NCBI RefSeq assembly: GCF_028595325.1
Contig: NZ_JAQQXR010000005.1
Span: 1 to 64,000 of the forward strand
Direction of reading: 5' to 3'
DNA length: 64,000 bases
DNA from: Janthinobacterium fluminis
GTDB taxonomy: Bacteria; Pseudomonadota; Gammaproteobacteria; Burkholderiales; Burkholderiaceae_D
Both the position numbers and the translations under genes were made by a program. Below are positions 62,548-64,000 of this stretch, piece after piece (the first letter of the stretch is position 1; each line of letters starts with the position of its first letter). The notes beneath the pieces are model-generated. The model searched no databases. It saw nothing but the letters and a program-made list of their open reading frames with translations, and was not told the origin of the DNA.

Positions 62548-63333
62548 ATGCTCTGGTCGCGCTTGTGCCTGTGTGCTGTGTTGCTGCTGCCCGCCTGGGC
62601 GCAGGCCGTCAAGCTGCGCCTGTGCGTCGACGCCCGCCCGCATCCGCCCTTCCTGACGCCCGACGGCGGCGGCAGCGTCGGCCTGCTGATGCGGCTGGCG
62701 GCGGCCGAGGTCGGCGTCGAACTGGAGCTCTACCACGCGCCGGTGACGCGCTGCCGCGAGGAAATCCGCGCCAACCTGGCCGACGGCTATCCGAGCGCCT
62801 CGCACACGCCGTCCTGGCTGCCGCTGCTCGACTATCCGATGAAGAAGGGGCGCCCGGACCCGGCCCGCTCGGTGCTGTTCGTGCGCGTGCTGGCCTTCCA
62901 GCGCAAGGGCGGCGGCGTCGACTGGGACGGCCGGCGCTTCGCCCGGCTGGCCACGCCGGTGCTGGTGGCCTACGGCAGCGTCTTGATCGGCGACCGCCTG
63001 GCGGCGCTGCGGCAGCCCAGCGATACCACCGGCAAGAACCTGGACGTGGTGTTCGCCAAGCTGCTGGCCGGCCGCGGCGACGTCGCGCTCGGCTGGGAGC
63101 AGGACGGCCTGAACTTGATGGGCAAGCCCGAGTTCGCCGGCAAGGTCGAGGCGCTGTCCCTGCCCTTCGCCGAGGAGTGGTTTTACCTGGGCCTGTCGAA
63201 ACGCTTTTACCAGCAGTACCCGGGCGTCGCCGAGCAGTTGTGGGCCGCCATCGGGCGCCTGCGCAATTCGCCGCTGTACCTGGACGCGCTGCGCGAGCCC
63301 CTAGCGCAAACCGCCAAAGCGCTCAAAGAATGA
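62548..63333 (+). CDS. Periplasmic solute-binding-like protein
   Basis: The 261-residue product has a signal peptide (to about AWAQAV) and the look of a small SBP_bac_3-type binding protein (VKLRLCVDARPHPPFL, LLMRLAAAEVGVELELYH, TGKNLDVVFAKLLAGRGD). Transport genes are not adjacent, so it may be an orphan sensor or binding protein. A GGGGGGCGGGG stretch precedes ATG 62548. Its 3' end overlaps the convergent paaX-like gene by 33 bases. Confidence 0.78.
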   Translation: MLWSRLCLCAVLLLPAWAQAVKLRLCVDARPHPPFLTPDGGGSVGLLMRLAAAEVGVELELYHAPVTRCREEIRANLADGYPSASHTPSWLPLLDYPMKKGRPDPARSVLFVRVLAFQRKGGGVDWDGRRFARLATPVLVAYGSVLIGDRLAALRQPSDTTGKNLDVVFAKLLAGRGDVALGWEQDGLNLMGKPEFAGKVEALSLPFAEEWFYLGLSKRFYQQYPGVAEQLWAAIGRLRNSPLYLDALREPLAQTAKALKE

Positions 63334-64000
63334 GTCTTGCGCCGGCGGCGCGTTGGCGTCTTCGCGCCGCAGCGTCGCCATGATGTGCTCCTCGGCGCCG
63401 GCGTAGAGCAGGCGGTACAGCGCGCGCGTCAGGTCGTAGGCGGCGCTGCCCGGCCACGGTTCCGGCAGCAGTTCGACGGGCAGTTGCGGGTCGTGCAGCT
63501 GGACGCGGCGGTAGGCGTGGATCAGCAGCGAGCGGATCACGAAGGCTTGCTCGGGCGCCACCGGCTGCGCCTGCAGCACGGCCAGCAGCGGCGCGAACTG
63601 GGCGATGAATTGGGCATACGCCTGGACCACCACGGACAGGTCCCAGCCCTCGTCGATCATGGCGCGCAGCGGCCGCTGCGTCACGCCCGGCAGCTCGGTG
63701 GCGCGGCAGACGTAGAGCTTGCCCTGCACGCCGTGGCGGCCGAGGATGTCGTCGAGCACCCCGGCGTCGGCGCCCGGGTGGCCGAAGACGCCCGGCGCGA
63801 TCACGCTATAGCCTTCCCACAGCAATTCCTTGCGCAGCGCGCCGCGCTCGGCCGCGCCGACGCTGCCGTTCGAGCCGATCAGGATGGTCCAACTGCCGTC
63901 CCAGTGGGTGCGCAGCGGCGCGTAGATGCGCCGGTAGGCGCGGCCGAAGCGGGCCAGCGCGTCCGGCACGATGGTGTAGGCGCTGCGCCGGCCGTCGCGC
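63301..64000 (-). CDS. paaX: PaaX family transcriptional regulator (5' end off window)
   Basis: About 232 C-terminal residues are visible. They match PaaX: RIYAPLRTHWDGSWTILIG, ELLWEGYSVIAPGVFGHP, and the C-terminal segment LIHAYRRVQLHDPQLPVELL with PGSAAYDLTRALYRLL. The N-terminal winged helix lies beyond the right edge. PaaX represses phenylacetate catabolism and responds to phenylacetyl-CoA. A paa gene set is therefore likely just beyond the window, though that is inference. Confidence 0.88.
   Translation of the reverse strand, partial: RDGRRSAYTIVPDALARFGRAYRRIYAPLRTHWDGSWTILIGSNGSVGAAERGALRKELLWEGYSVIAPGVFGHPGADAGVLDDILGRHGVQGKLYVCRATELPGVTQRPLRAMIDEGWDLSVVVQAYAQFIAQFAPLLAVLQAQPVAPEQAFVIRSLLIHAYRRVQLHDPQLPVELLPEPWPGSAAYDLTRALYRLLYAGAEEHIMATLRREDANAPPAQDSFFERFGGLR

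Overview
The window is chromosomal DNA from a high-GC beta-proteobacterium, most likely an Oxalobacteraceae member of the Massilia/Duganella/Janthinobacterium type. The assignment is inferred from gene content: PEP-CTERM proteins, a HutF/HutG-type histidine pathway, divergent yjgA/pmbA, TAT-exported TRAP binding proteins and PaaX. No rRNA or tRNA gene was recognised. Coding density is high and most genes have clear Shine-Dalgarno sequences.

Layout. (1) 1-12.4 kb: an NMT1-type periplasmic sensor cut by the left edge, then the histidine utilisation region: hutC repressor (minus), an ada gene inserted next to it, and the plus-strand run hutU-hutH-hutG-hutF-hutD-hutI followed by a fused OpuBC/OpuBB-like transporter. 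A HutC-type palindrome lies in the spacer of the hutU promoter. Together the enzymes convert histidine to glutamate, formate and ammonia by the five-step route. (2) 12.4-18.5 kb: housekeeping and small genes, including a candidate small RNA, an EamA transporter, a glycine-zipper lipoprotein, a Mpo1-like protein, a deoxyinosine glycosylase, PhoD and MepA.

(3) 18.6-35.8 kb: a self-contained phage-tail element. It has a LexA/CI-type self-cleaving repressor with operators, a small protein at the Cro position, a winged-helix protein, a Q-like zinc-finger antiterminator, a 400-base leader with a promoter and two terminators, then tail tube, chaperone with a -1 frameshift, tape measure, tail-tip proteins, two fibre genes, two small membrane proteins (holin candidates), GH19 endolysin and Rz/Rz1 spanins. 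No capsid, portal, terminase, integrase or replication gene is present. I read it as a candidate F-type tailocin (flexible phage-tail bacteriocin) controlled by SOS-linked repressor cleavage and processive antitermination.

(4) 35.8-52.4 kb: SseB, DUF2863, HDOD protein, a chemoreceptor with a neighbouring Cache protein, KamA-type radical SAM protein, MFS, FAH hydrolase, class III aminotransferase, CMD-family protein, a Do-like protease, a carboxylesterase/Mog pair, and divergent yjgA/pmbA. (5) 52.4-64 kb: a 66-base palindromic repeat, two paralogous TRAP DctP proteins, two PEP-CTERM proteins, and a tight five-gene operon behind a Fur-like box (di-haem peroxidase, porin, FMN-binding protein, ApbE flavin transferase, b-type cytochrome) that looks like an iron-controlled periplasmic flavin/haem redox chain. 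An M14 carboxypeptidase, a solute-binding protein and a PaaX regulator cut by the right edge finish the window.
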